NCBI GenBank assembly: GCA_951394045.1
Contig: OX595998.1
Span: 1,674,001 to 1,738,000 of the forward strand
DNA length: 64,000 nucleotides
From: Nitzschia sp. DOCU1
Lineage: Eukaryota > Bacillariophyta > Bacillariophyceae > Bacillariales > Bacillariaceae
Direction: 5' to 3'
The position numbers and the translations under genes are program-made. This document shows positions 36,967-48,043 of the stretch, one piece after another; within the stretch, counting starts at the first letter, position 1, and the number at the start of each line of letters is the position of its first letter. The notes beneath the pieces were generated by a model. It was not told the DNA's origin. It was given only the letters and a program-made list of their open reading frames with translations, and did no database searches.

Positions 36967-39387
36967 CTAGGAGTTGTGGATATGCAATAGCCACTCTTGA
37001 AAGTCCAATGGCAAAGATGCCTGCATCGACTTTGCCTCTTGCGTCTCTTGGGGTTTGGGTTTCAAGTTTCCAGCGTTGCTAGTTTCGGAAACGGAAACAG
37101 AGACTACTTGAGGATTCCAATACAAGGCCGCTTCAGGAATTGCATGGGATCCATGGATTACAGCCCCACACTTGGCCAAGTTCCATACGTCAACTAGCAC
37201 TTCGCTTCCCAACCGCTCGATGCGATCTTCCATCCAATGAGCCTTGGTAGTACCCCAATTACGAGCAACTCGTTGCTGGGTGTAGATGGCTAGATGAGAC
37301 GGGTCATCTTTGGTCATATTGGCAATTTCGTCTCGTACTTGTTCCCAAATGTCTTGCGAATCGGTTGCCAAATAAATGCACGAACCTCCCGCCTCTTGAT
37401 AGTCTCCAATATACCGAAAGTACTCTTCGCGGGGCCAATCTCGCATCAGTAGTTGCTTGCCATTCTTGAGACCCTTTTGGTAGTGACCGGGGTCCTCAAT
37501 GTAAAGCCCGAGACAAGCAAGCGTATTATGGACTTGAAACACAGCTTCGGCTCGGGCTTGGACAAACGGCCGTAGTTCCACAGTCGATGAAAGGACGTCG
37601 TGCATGAGCCGTCGGACCAGGGCAAAGTCCATTTTTCCACTCGACGTGGTAGCGTACTGTTGACGTGAATAAACAGACGAAAGCAGCTTCCTGGTAGTAG
37701 CGTTCCACAACCCATCCGTTTTAGGAGACCAATCAAGCACAAGCGGGCATTTCGAGTCAGAAGAAATGCCGGGAGAAAAAGCTTGGAACCAGTAGGACCA
37801 AAGGGGATCGACTGCTACTCCGTTCGTATTCTCATCCGACGAGAACGACACCACTATCTGATGGACTAGTTCTACAAATACTTGGATAGTCCACTGAGAT
37901 ATCGACAATGGGTATCCATCTGCATCTTTGCTTGATATCACAATCGAACAACTCGTGTCCATGCACAGGCACGATAGCGCCTCATCCTTGCCCTGTTTCC
38001 ACCACTCCAATGGTCGATGATGGACGAGGGCAGCCAGAACCTTGCTTTTGGACGCTTTGTACGTTTCCAATACTTGTCGTACCAGCTCTCCGAACACCGT
38101 AGCATTGTTCAGCGTTCGCTCAGAGTCTTCCAAATTGACCGAATGGTCGATCAAAACCGCACCTGGAGCATCGGCATAGGGCGCACTCAGAGCAATAGCC
38201 GATTCCGAAACGGCGGAATGACCATGTACCAAAAACGTACAGTTGGACAATGCGACAATATCGACCAAAGTCTGCTGATTGACGACATGGTGCGAACCCA
38301 AGTCTGCCACGTGATGGGCATCGTTCGAACGAACCATTTCCATCATTGGCTGCTGAAATAGGTAGTTTTGAATATCTAAAGGCCACGTGGATTGGATCTC
38401 CTTCCAACAAAGCCACGAGTCGGTGGCCAAATAGATACATGGCGATTCGTCGGTTAACACCATGGCGAATTGATCCATGTAGGCCTGCACGTAGGGCAAG
38501 AATTCTTGGACTCCCAAAAGACGACGAGCAATCTTTTTGTCCGACCATCGAATGTTCAGTCCCAAACAGTGTCTCGATGCGGCCGACGGAAAACTGGCTT
38601 GCACCATTTCCAAAATTTGTGGCTGAAGTTGATAATGCGTTTGAATGATTCGAGCCATATCCAATCGCTGCGGCCGAATCCATTCTTCCAACGTCAAATG
38701 GGGCTTGGTAATGATAGGTGGACTTTTGTCATATCGCCACGCCTTGGGTGACCAGGGAGCATAAAAGAAAAGTCCTGGAGACACGTGGGGAGGTGGCATG
38801 GTATATATCGGGAGGCGTTGGGTGCAAGACGCAGAAAGCTCGGGCAATTCTTGAAAGTAGTGTTTCCACAACCCCGTGCCTTCCAATTGCCAAGTATGCG
38901 TTTCTTCTCTGAGACGACCCCTTCGAGGAGGCCCGGGATACAAGAAATCTTGTTCTAAACGAGGAATTCGAACCAAAGGAATGGAAGATCCAGCCACACC
39001 GATCAACTGCCGTCCGCCATTGCCATGAACTTGAGGATCATGGACAGTCAGGGAGGAATTCCCCAAATGAATCACAGGGTGTAAATGGTAGGTTTCCGCA
39101 TACAAGAGTTGCGCCACGCTCAGTTGAAAAAAGACAGTCCCAAAGCCCGACCACATGTCCGTGTGTTGAATCAAGAGAACGCCTTGAATATGGGGCGGAC
39201 ATTTCTCATCTGTCCAAGATCCCGAGTCGTCGCTGTAGAATATCTCTGCTGATATTGATCCTGGTAGGAATTCTTTCAGCGAGTGCTTGTCATAAGGAAG
39301 CAGTTGGAGCAATGGAAGGATCACCACAAGTCCAACCAGAAGCAGCATCCATACAAGTCGCCGCTGCTTTCTTCTTGATGCAATCAT
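36967..39387 (-). CDS. Type II membrane protein with two fucosyltransferase-like modules
   Basis: 806 aa from the ATG at 39387 (MIASRRKQRRLVW); the longer frame to 39633 starts at GTG. A short basic tail and one hydrophobic helix (about 12-31) are typical of Golgi glycosyltransferases. The first module (about 272-420) has CLGLNIRWSDKK, CIYLATDS and LVDIVALSNCTFLVHGHSAVSESAIALS, given in parts as LVDIVALSNCTFLVHG and HSAVSESAIALS. These resemble the donor-binding motifs of alpha-1,6-fucosyltransferase (GT23) and related enzymes. A second, more divergent module (about 650-790) shows CLGLYIED, CIYLATDSQDIW, LVDVWNLAKCGAVIHGSHAIPEA. The latter lacks the arginine of the first motif, so it may be inactive. 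Function in N-glycan or cell-wall glycan synthesis is likely but the donor is unknown. Confidence 0.75.
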   Translation of the reverse strand: MIASRRKQRRLVWMLLLVGLVVILPLLQLLPYDKHSLKEFLPGSISAEIFYSDDSGSWTDEKCPPHIQGVLLIQHTDMWSGFGTVFFQLSVAQLLYAETYHLHPVIHLGNSSLTVHDPQVHGNGGRQLIGVAGSSIPLVRIPRLEQDFLYPGPPRRGRLREETHTWQLEGTGLWKHYFQELPELSASCTQRLPIYTMPPPHVSPGLFFYAPWSPKAWRYDKSPPIITKPHLTLEEWIRPQRLDMARIIQTHYQLQPQILEMVQASFPSAASRHCLGLNIRWSDKKIARRLLGVQEFLPYVQAYMDQFAMVLTDESPCIYLATDSWLCWKEIQSTWPLDIQNYLFQQPMMEMVRSNDAHHVADLGSHHVVNQQTLVDIVALSNCTFLVHGHSAVSESAIALSAPYADAPGAVLIDHSVNLEDSERTLNNATVFGELVRQVLETYKASKSKVLAALVHHRPLEWWKQGKDEALSCLCMDTSCSIVISSKDADGYPLSISQWTIQVFVELVHQIVVSFSSDENTNGVAVDPLWSYWFQAFSPGISSDSKCPLVLDWSPKTDGLWNATTRKLLSSVYSRQQYATTSSGKMDFALVRRLMHDVLSSTVELRPFVQARAEAVFQVHNTLACLGLYIEDPGHYQKGLKNGKQLLMRDWPREEYFRYIGDYQEAGGSCIYLATDSQDIWEQVRDEIANMTKDDPSHLAIYTQQRVARNWGTTKAHWMEDRIERLGSEVLVDVWNLAKCGAVIHGSHAIPEAALYWNPQVVSVSVSETSNAGNLKPKPQETQEAKSMQASLPLDFQEWLLHIHNS

Positions 39388-39908
39388 GGGTGCATCGCTC
39401 GCAAAGAAGGCAGCAACACCCGAATGAACATAGTCATAGAACCCGACTAAAACACTACGGCATCTTCTTTGTACTGTGTGGTAGTTCCATGGCCCAAGAT
39501 ACACACCCGCAAGGATCCAAGATGTGCGGAGTGATGACAACAGAGTCGAAGAGGGAAAAGAAGATCTTCTGCACACCTCCTTGCACTGTGTGATGGCGGT
39601 AAGGAAAATTGGAAGGCGAACGGGAGGTGTCACGTCTTGGCATGATTTTATTGGTGAAAAGGTATTCGCCTCGCGGCGAGCGTGCCAATAAGCGCCCGCC
39701 TACGCACCCATCATCACATAGTCATGCTAGTCATCCGCAGCGACCCCATCCTCATGGCACTCCAACCTACCGAAGGACCGACAAGTAGCTCTACTAGCTA
39801 ATAGTAAACTGTACTGTAATATGGGCTTGGACCCAGTGAGATACCAGTTCGAGGGCCGATTCAAATATGGCGCTATTGAGCAATTGCATAATTTCATTTC
39901 TATTCCAG
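39388..39908. other. Intergenic region between two minus-strand genes
   Basis: Promoter of the glycosyltransferase-like gene and 3' end of the NTPase gene. A few GCTAGT words; no gene seen. Confidence 0.4.
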
Positions 39909-42440
39909 CTAGTTTTCTGTCGACTTGTCGACCTTCGACTTTTTCTTTCGTTTCTGTTTCCGCTTCTGCATGTTCACGTCTGCTAGAAGCATCTCGATAA
40001 ACTCATCATAATCAAGACGCCCATTCTTGTTAACGTCCCAGGCGCGGATGAAGGACTCGGCGACCTCCAAGTCGATCTCGTCTCCCGTACTCTCTTTGAT
40101 CAGTCGGACTACGTCGGCGGCAGTAACGCCATCCCCTTCGGACTGGGTGGCGTGCTTTTGAAAGGACTCTCTGATCTTCAAAACACGATCATCTTCTTGT
40201 TCAATGGTATCCAAAATGGCGTCTTTCAGAGATTGTTGAATAGATCTATAGTCCGAAAAAGGACCCGGCGGCAAAGAAGTTTCAGCTTGATCGCTGCTTT
40301 GCGAACTACCTTGGCTAGTTGTGGAGGACGGGGTTCCTGCGGCTGTTGGACTTTGCAAAAGTAGTTTTCGTTGGGTACGTAGTTCGAGAGCCCGTTGTTC
40401 CATGGTAATCTCTTCGTCGACAATCGACTTGTAGACTTTATCCATCTTGCTTGACAACTCTCTCTTGTCCATTTCCAGCGCGCCTCCAAGTTCCGCCGTC
40501 TTTAAAAGGGATGCTTTACGCATATCCAACCGCTGCCGTTCGAGCCAAAGTTGTTTCCGTTCATTGTGAATGGCGGCGAGTTTATCCTTGCGTTGCGCAA
40601 TACGTTCAATCTCTTGAAATCGTTCCTTCAAATGACTGTTATGCACCAGGTACGTAAATACTCTGCCCAACGCAGGGGTGGCTGGTTTGACTTGCCAGGA
40701 CCATTCTTGAGAAGCTGTCATGGTGTCACCAGTCTCGCCGATTCCAACTGTAGACGACTCTCCAATCTCAAAGCCAAGGACATCCCCATTCATCAGCTCG
40801 AGAAGAGGAGTAATATCCCCGTCAAATACGTCGTCTCGCAAGTCCCCAAACGGAACGGACATTCCGTGGGAAGATGGGGAGGATTCCACGAGCCGCTGCA
40901 AAGTGCGCCAAAGCTGCAACTGCGACCAACTTGCCGTTCGTTTGGGCGTCAACGAGTTTTCATTAAACGCCAAGTTTTGTCTTCGTACTCGCGCTTCGGA
41001 ATACACTGCCTTGAGAGGATTTAGATATGGGTCCTTGTCGTCGTCATCGTCGGCTTTGGCTTCCGATTTTGAGTCTTGCACGGAACTCTCATCTTTACCA
41101 CTCGCAAAGGCAGCCATGAGACGCTCTACTTGGTTACGAAACCTCAACGACAATACTTGGTCCACAATTTGAGCCCGACGTTCCTCGTCGACACTCCCTT
41201 CATTGGCCTTGAGTTGTACCAGTTTTTGTCGAATTTGACGGCTCGCGACATGTAAATCATGAATGAATCCTCCAAAGGTGGCCGTGAGCTTTTCAATTTC
41301 CGCAGAGGTTGCATCGGGCCATTCTTGCCATATAATGGGACTTGCTTGACTTGTTTCGAGAGTAGACAGGCCAATGACATGAACGTGTCCTCGCGTCATT
41401 CGATTTTGGTCCGTCAAGCTAATGACTAATTCTTCGTTTCCCGTCAAAATGATATGAGCCAGTCCGCGTTCCTTGGTGACGGTAATACACCACTTGAGCA
41501 TTTGTTGGAGCGACTGCCGACCTTCCTGGGATCGAAACCAACTACTTCCTTCGCCCAGTCCATCAATGACAATGACCGGCAGCAATGCATTCTTCCCCAA
41601 GCGTCGTTTTTGTCGAGCATTTTCTTTGAGAGCTTCCATGACTACATCCAAGGCTTGTGCCAAATCTCGATCGCTGTAGCGTTCCTTCATGACCAAAATT
41701 TCCGATCCCGCAAACGGCAAGACGTCTACCAAGGCAAATCGCAATTGAAGCCATTGCAAGTGAAAGGCGCGAACAAAGGCTTGGGTTAACGTGGAGGTGG
41801 AATCGACAATTTGTGCCGATTGAATGTACGTGACGCCTTGTTTGTGCGGATCAATGGATTGTAACAAGGACGACACGAACCTCGACTATTTGAGAAGAAT
41901 CGTGGTAGATAAAAAACGAGCGAGTAAGTGATTCCGCCAGACGCATGTCCACCATCTGGAAAGTGTGGTTCTGCTTACCTTGCCGGATTCATTGGGACCA
42001 GCCACGACTAGAATTTGATGGGGTCGATTGGCCAAGAGCGATCGGACTTCATTGAATTGCGCCTCTCGTCCAATCATACTATTATCATTTTTATCTGAGT
42101 CGCCATTCTTGGATACTTCCAACAACGCCAGCTCGTCCTCCTGCTGTTTCAGGGATTGACGACATAAATCCACTCGATAATAGTAATTGTACGAATACAA
42201 GGCCACCCACGACGTAAATGGCAAAGTAGCAATACTGAACAATCCAAACCGTGCAAATTCCAGACCCACATTTGAAACCGTTCTCTTCTCATGAGAAGTA
42301 GAAGCCGCCCAAGGCCGTCGGCGGCGACCAGCAGCAGCCGTGGACAAGTTGCTTCTAGTGGACGATCGAAGATTCGTCGCGGATGCAGAAGCTTGACGCC
42401 AAACCGTTTGCAGACGAGTCCAAACCTCATTCATGGGCAT
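39909..42440 (-). CDS. Membrane P-loop NTPase with C-terminal EF-hand
   Basis: Two exons, 42440-41979 and 41885-39909, joined in phase 0 across a 93-nt GTAAGC...AAATAG intron; 812 aa. The splice restores the Walker A motif GPNESGKS, split by the intron after GPNESGK. N-terminal residues are Arg/Ser/Thr-rich (possible mitochondrial presequence), and one hydrophobic segment (RFGLFSIATLPFTSWVALYSY, about 85-105) precedes MIGREAQFNEVRSLLANRPHQILVVAG. After the P-loop, LLPVIVIDGLGEGSSWF looks like a Walker B and HIILTGNEELVISLTD like sensor 1. Coiled-coil helices follow, and the C-terminus has an EF-hand with DVNKNGRLDYDEF, ending in a Lys-rich tail. This suggests a calcium-responsive AAA-like or STAND-type ATPase at an organelle membrane. 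Family name not recognised. Confidence 0.8.
41886..41978 (-). other. Intron of the EF-hand NTPase gene
   Basis: 93 nt, GTAAGC...CAAATAG; splicing restores the Walker A serine (GPNESGKS). Confidence 0.85.
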
Positions 42441-43052
42441 GCTGTTGAGGTAGTAGATAGCTAGCTAGTCAACTATCTGCCTATAGCGTCAATTGGGTGG
42501 TTTGGACCGGGAATGCCATCATTGCCGAAGCGACTTCAAGTGGGAAAGATTTTTTGGGAAAGTTCGATCCAGCCGCGTAGTCGAATAAGTCGTCTGACTG
42601 CCACGGGCTCAGTCCGTACGGCGCTCGTTCTAATCGCGAATCCATTCGTGATTCCACGACGATTGTGTGCCGCCAGAAGCAGGAACCGAAAGCAACCGAT
42701 ATCTCAACGACTTGCATTCTATTCTTGGAATATACCCACTACGGTAGTAGAAATAATTGTGTTACTCAAGTTAGATACACTCGTCGGCAAATGCAGTTTG
42801 TGGTTCGAGAGCCGCCGTCGACAAGGGGGAAAGACTAAACTGAAGAATCTCGTCGTTGTCCAAGGACGTTTCTTGGTCAACAATACGAGCCAGAAGAAAT
42901 AACCAGTTCCTACGACATTGTCGTGAGCGAGATGAATATGTATTTTCCTATCATTTACAATGGCGGCAATCCTCCCAGTGGAAACAAGGGGACCCGATAC
43001 GGCGCATGTGTCATTCGCTGCGGCCCCGCCTCTTTCCCACCAAGGTCCCAGC
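42441..43052. other. Intergenic region between NTPase and RRM genes
   Basis: Promoter of the NTPase gene on the left and 3' UTR of the RRM gene on the right. Two overlapping antiparallel frames of about 130 codons show no recognisable protein. Confidence 0.4.
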
Positions 43053-43783
43053 TTAATTGTTTGTTTCTCGCACAGCAATCGTTCGTCCCTTGAATTCCTT
43101 TCCATTCAACTGTTCAATGGCGGTAGATGCAGCCTCTTTGGTACGCATCGTCACAAAGCCAAATCCGCGATTGCGTCCCAAATTATCTCGAACCAACGAC
43201 ACACTACCTAGCTCGCCAACTTGGGAAAACAATTCCATCAAATCTTCTTCGGTCGAATCAAACGAAACATTGCCAACATACAATTTTCCGTCGCCCGTGT
43301 ATTTGGGCGATTTGCCTTCCTTGAGATTGGTAGCAATCCGCTCCAAATCCATTTGCGGAAGGGGAACCATTTCAAACCCTTGATTCAATGTCAAGAGACG
43401 ATCTTTGGATTGAAACCAAGAATGACCACAAACACTACATTCCAGACGACTATGAAAAGAGAAAAAGCACAAACAGTCGACAAGATGATGAGAAACGGGC
43501 TGCGGCAGGACAAAATTCTTCTCTCCTAAACACTTGACATGATTTCGTACCGTCCCTTGCCATTGGCACCCAAGTCTTCTTCCTTCAAGGCAAAGGCACT
43601 CTGACAAGAACCACATTGTGCATAGGTCGTTGGTAATTCCACAGTTTGTCCGTAGTCGGATTGTTCTGCCAAGACCGCTCGAGAAATTCTTGCTTTAGTT
43701 GTGGGGGGAGCAAAACTATGTGTGCTGGAAAGCAAGAGCGTGGCAACCAACGACGCGAGTAATGAGAGATTTGTAGAGTACAT
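43053..43783 (-). CDS. Plastid-targeted zinc-ribbon plus RRM RNA-binding protein
   Basis: Two exons, 43783-43551 and 43452-43053, with a 98-nt GTACGA...TCATAG intron in phase 2; 210 aa. The N-terminus MYSTNLSLLASLVATLLLSS is a signal peptide followed by THSFAPPTTKARISR. This matches the diatom bipartite plastid presequence (phenylalanine at the cleavage site, then a basic transit peptide). Next comes a candidate zinc ribbon built across the splice: CGSC (about 57-60) and CSVCGHSW (about 82-85). The C-terminal RRM has RNP2 LYVGNV and RNP1 RGFGFVTM (about 133-205). The protein is expected to bind plastid RNA for processing, stabilisation or translation. A CXXC pair upstream of a single RRM is uncommon. 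Splice junction is supported by completed zinc-ribbon spacing and phase. Confidence 0.88.
43453..43550 (-). other. Intron of the plastid RRM gene
   Basis: 98 nt, GTACGA...TTTCATAG; joins the two CXXC halves in phase 2. Confidence 0.85.
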
Positions 43784-44166
43784 AATATGATAAACCGTGT
43801 AGAAGTATCTTTCGTTGTGTGAGATATAAAAGACGTTGTTGCTGCCGGCTGTTCGAAAGGTTGCTTCCTTTTGCCTCATGGTCGTCGATGCATGAGTGGA
43901 CCCCACCGAAAGAACAAAAAACACATCATCGACGCGCGACGAACGTACGAGAGATCCTCGCATTTGATTGGTGGAGAGGCTCGCTCGGACATGCCACTTG
44001 GAAGGCTCACGGGTGATTTAGTCGGACGTGTCGACAGACTTTGTTCGCCAAAATTTGGCGGGAAAGGCCCAACAATAACCTCGAGAGTTGATGCCGCGGC
44101 TTCCCTTTTCTTCTTTCTTGGAAGGAATTTGGACCATGACACACTTGAACACATCCTACAAACAAC
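43784..44166. other. Divergent intergenic region (RRM / LRR)
   Basis: Shared promoter region of two divergent genes. Open frames overlap it but lack recognisable content. Confidence 0.4.
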
Positions 44167-45516
44167 ATGATATCCCATACATTTGTCGTACGCAACTCCA
44201 ATTGGAGCTCGGATCCAGTAGAACAACTTCATGGATTCCGCAGTGAACTACGAAGGCTTCAACAAACTGCAGCCCAAGGCCGCGAGACGTTGGGGCTTCG
44301 ATTGCACCTTTTGCACGTGACGCTCGATCTTCCCGTCATTCAAGCCTTGGTGGATTTGCTCACGTTGGAATTACAACAACCTCTGATTGCTAGCACTACG
44401 AAAGATGATGCCAGCAGCAAGCTTTGTTGGCGAACAGTCTATTTTCGCCACTGTCAATTACCGGTACCACTCGTGGTGTTACGCCAGAATTCCCAAGAAC
44501 GAAATGTCTTGTCCTTTCAAGATTGTCACCATTTGGTTTCCACACTTTCAAGTCGCGTATCCTCGCTCGTTTTGGAAGAGAGCTCGTCGATGGTGGAAGG
44601 TTTGTTGAGTCATGCCGTCTCGTTAGGCTCCATCACGTCGCTCTCCATTCATCAGCAACGACACTTTTCAGAAACCTCTTGTTTTCGGCTGGGAATTTTG
44701 GTACGCAAGAGCAATCATCTCCAAGAACTTTACTTGAAATCCACAATTTTGGATGCTCCCGACCGACTGGCGATCGGGCTTGCTAGTGCTACACACTTGG
44801 AGACCTTGTCGCTGGTGGGAGTGTTGGATGGACAAGCCGGTACAAGACAACGGCGGCAAGGATTGGCGGATTTAGTGGTGCCAGCAGGTGGCGACGACGA
44901 CGACAACAACAGGGAATATGGATACGGAGCCATTGATCGACTCTTACAAAATCCAGCAAGTCAATTGAAACGACTGAATCTTTCCAACATGGGACTCCAA
45001 GACGACCACTTTCTGGCATTGACAACCCGTCTCAGCGATACTCCCAGCCGTCTTGTGGAATGGAACCTTTCTTTCAACCATATTCATGCCAAGTCCATTC
45101 TAGAATTCTCCAAGAAACTCCACAGAATACCATCTCTCAAGCAAATTTCACTCCGACCCAATCCATGGGCCGACGACGTTGTTTCGGCGGAAGAGTGTGG
45201 CGCCGCATTGTTGCAAGCCATGTCGCACAATTCATCGGTCGAATATTTGGATTCCTTGTTGGGAATACCCCAAGCATCGTTGCTGCGGTACTATGCCACA
45301 CTCAATCGGGCCGGACGACGCATCTTGAAATGTCAAGTGCCCTTGGGGCTGTGGGCCAACATTTTGGAGCGAGCCGGAACCAAGCTTTCTTACTATTATG
45401 TCAACCCTCCGGCGGGACATTTGCAATTGCATCTGGACGATCGGGAAGTCAAAGCCACGGCAGTATACTTTTTGTTGCAGAATAGTCCCGTGATATCTAC
45501 TTGGTCAAATTCTTAA
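44167..45516 (+). CDS. Leucine-rich-repeat (RNI-like) protein
   Basis: 449 aa, single exon, ATG at 44167. The sequence has irregular leucine-rich repeats, for example HLQELYLKSTIL, HLETLSLVGVLD, QLKRLNLSNMGLQDDHFLAL and RLVEWNLSFNHIHAKSI, then SLKQISLRPNPWADD. These are ribonuclease-inhibitor-like repeats that form a curved protein-binding scaffold. A short acidic insertion GGDDDDNNRE interrupts them, and a non-repeat C-terminal region (IPQASLLRYYATLNRAGRR) follows. In diatoms such proteins often have unassigned roles. No F-box, NB-ARC or membrane segment is visible. It lies divergent from the plastid RRM gene but there is no evidence of a functional link. Confidence 0.8.
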   Translation: MISHTFVVRNSNWSSDPVEQLHGFRSELRRLQQTAAQGRETLGLRLHLLHVTLDLPVIQALVDLLTLELQQPLIASTTKDDASSKLCWRTVYFRHCQLPVPLVVLRQNSQERNVLSFQDCHHLVSTLSSRVSSLVLEESSSMVEGLLSHAVSLGSITSLSIHQQRHFSETSCFRLGILVRKSNHLQELYLKSTILDAPDRLAIGLASATHLETLSLVGVLDGQAGTRQRRQGLADLVVPAGGDDDDNNREYGYGAIDRLLQNPASQLKRLNLSNMGLQDDHFLALTTRLSDTPSRLVEWNLSFNHIHAKSILEFSKKLHRIPSLKQISLRPNPWADDVVSAEECGAALLQAMSHNSSVEYLDSLLGIPQASLLRYYATLNRAGRRILKCQVPLGLWANILERAGTKLSYYYVNPPAGHLQLHLDDREVKATAVYFLLQNSPVISTWSNS

Positions 45517-46371
45517 TGGGCGATAGAGGGCCTAACAAGACGAAGTGTCGACTCGAACGGGTTGGAAGAGAAAATAAGGCGGGCCGTTTCAAAGATGTGG
45601 ATGCCGTTGCCGACAGAATAAAGGGCGGGACCAAGGATCGTTTTGGGCACTTTTTCCACGGATTTTGTCCTTATTGCCAGTATTGCATTCTTGTGTGAAT
45701 ATGTTCCACAATCCAGGCAAATCCCAAATTTGCAGAAGCTGTGGAAACGGCAGCTGGTGCTGCCGCCCTGGCAGTCAATGGTGAATTAGCTAGTTGTGCC
45801 AACCAAGTGAGATTAAAACAAGGGTTGTGTGTAATTGGGACTTTATTTTCGACGCTGATTTCACTATATACTAGCTAGTATTGGAGTAGCAAGAGAAGTT
45901 GTTTACGACAGAATAGAGAGAGGCGTCCTTGCATCACTATTAGTACAGTATGATAGTGGTGCGAGGGCGGGCATTCGATAAAGGCGATGAAAAGCGTCTC
46001 ATGAAACTTCCAACTTTTGTTACTACTACAAATAGGTACTTGTAGCAATAGCTACTCTCTACTAGTAGTCTAGCAATAGAGAGTAGAGAACGCTTTCGGC
46101 CGCAATCGAATGAATCGAATCAATCATCTTCCCACATGCCGAAATTACTCCCGCGCATCGTAGAGGCCCCTGTATGTAGAAAATTGTACCAAAATCTCTG
46201 TACAACTATTAGGACTAATTAATCTCCTCAAAAATGGAATCCTGCGGCATGGAGACGCAGCACTCCGGCAACAAACATCGTCTCCCGATACGCGTTCGGC
46301 AGCCCCACGGCAACATCAATAATAACAACAAATTCCCCATACTTTCATTGTCAACCATTTCTCGACCAAGC
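45517..46371. other. Intergenic region
   Basis: About 850 bp. It contains CTAGCTAG words (near 45875) and a 9-bp stem CTACTCTCT ... AGAGAGTAG near 46050-46085. No coding region recognised. Confidence 0.45.
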
Positions 46372-46450
46372 TTCGTCACTTTGACCTTTTTTGCAGAGAG
46401 CTCAGGAGCTACTTAAGGAAGCTCATGTCAAAAAAGGTCAAGGTGACGAA
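46372..46450. repeat. 22-bp inverted repeat spanning a start codon
   Basis: Arm 46372-46393 (TTCGTCACTTTGACC plus T-run and G) is the complement of 46429-46450 with a single mismatch. The 35-nt loop contains the ATG at 46425 and further small AGCTC complementarities, so the transcript could fold into a long hairpin around its own start. It may also be the trace of a small fold-back element. Confidence 0.8.
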
Positions 46451-47235
46451 ACCGGATAGCGTCCATTCAAATGATAATCTGCGGAACGAATTTGGAAGGA
46501 TTTTGAAGGCGGTCTCCCAAGGAGTTCCTGGATCTTTCTGGCATCTCAATCCCAAACCTGGCGATCCGGAAGGCTTACACCAGCTCCTTGGCATAACCTA
46601 TACTGATCTTATCACTCTGTTTGATGGGTGCGGCTATCGAGGAGATGATGGGAAAGTGGCAAGGGCTTCTGCTTTTGATCTCGCTTCAAGGATCTGCTGC
46701 CAGCAGTCAGGACAGGCCATACCATTCAAACTACAGTCGGAGCATCGTTTCTACTTGCGACTGGGAGTGATGCCGACCGATCTAACGAAACCTGGGCAGC
46801 AATACTTCAAGGGAGTGCTATCAGAATTTCCTTTTCCTTCATCAAGGAATGGAACCTGCCATCTGGATGATGAGGAAAGAGCGAAGCTGAATGCATTGAT
46901 CAAGCAATGTTCTGAACGACTTTTCAACAAGGAAGCGACAAGAAAAGAAGAAAATGCGAAGGAGGAATTAGGTAGAAAAGAAGATTCAAAATCAATCAAA
47001 AGTTTGGAAGAAAGCTTGCTGTGCGAACTAGCAACTTGCTTTGATTCATCCATGGAGACGATGCATCCTGCCCGCAAACGACGGATTCTTCGCTCGTTGA
47101 CCAAATTCATTGAAGAAATCTTCATGTTGGGGTTGAAGGAGGCGACATTGTTAGGTGGTAAACTACTAGATCCAATTATCTCAAACCAAGAAACAGCAGA
47201 TGAGAGGATGGATCCCCTGGATCACCACAAAGCAA

Positions 47236-47340
47236 ATGAGGCAGTAGATATTCAAGTCGAAGCAAACGAGGCAGCAGATGTTCAAGGCGAAGCAAACGAG
47301 GCAGCAGATATTCAAGGCGAAGCAAAAGAGGCAGCAGATA
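47236..47340 (+). repeat. 30-bp minisatellite inside the unknown gene
   Basis: About 3.5-4 units encoding variants of EANEAADIQG. The reading frame is kept because the period is a multiple of three. Confidence 0.8.
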
Positions 47341-47525
47341 ACCGTGATCTTCAAACTATTATTTCAGAACTCTTCACCCGACAAGAACGCCACAAGAACT
47401 TATCTACCTGGAATGACCGCACCCAAGTTTTGTTGTGCCGGCCACACAGCTCCACTGTAGATTCCTTTGTCAAGGAAGCAATGCGAAGTAAGTGGATCGA
47501 AGGCTTATTGCCTTCTGACACGTAT

Positions 47526-48043
47526 CGCCTTGGCTTATTAAAATACATGGCAAAGTATCATGAGGATGACTTCGCAACAGTGGCAAAGGCGTATTCCTTT
47601 GATGGACGCAAAACTGTCGACACGGCAACAACAACGTTAGGACTGGGTTCATACATTGGCTTGAATTCAACACAACTTGAACGCCTTCGCTCTTGGCTTC
47701 GGGATACTCAAGGGTTGATTCTGCAACACAATCAACAGGAACGAAAACGAATTGCTGATGAGGTTGGTCTGCGGGATGAAACTCATCGCCTTGGCTTATT
47801 AAAATACATGGCAAAGTATCATGAGGATGACTTCGCAACAGTGGCAAAGGCGTATTCCTTTGATGGACGCAAAACTGTCGACACGGCAACAACGTTAGGA
47901 CTGGGTTCATACATTGGCTTGAATTCAACACAACTTGAACGCCTTCGCTCTTGGCTTCGGGATACTCAAGGGTTGATTCTGCAACACAATCAACAGGAAC
48001 GAAACGAATTGCTGATGAGGTTGGTCTGCGGGATGAAACTCAG
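47526..48043 (+). repeat. 261-bp tandem duplication inside the unknown gene
   Basis: Two adjacent copies differ by a 3-nt and a 1-nt deletion in the second. The upstream copy keeps the frame; the downstream one loses it near 48003. Confidence 0.85.
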
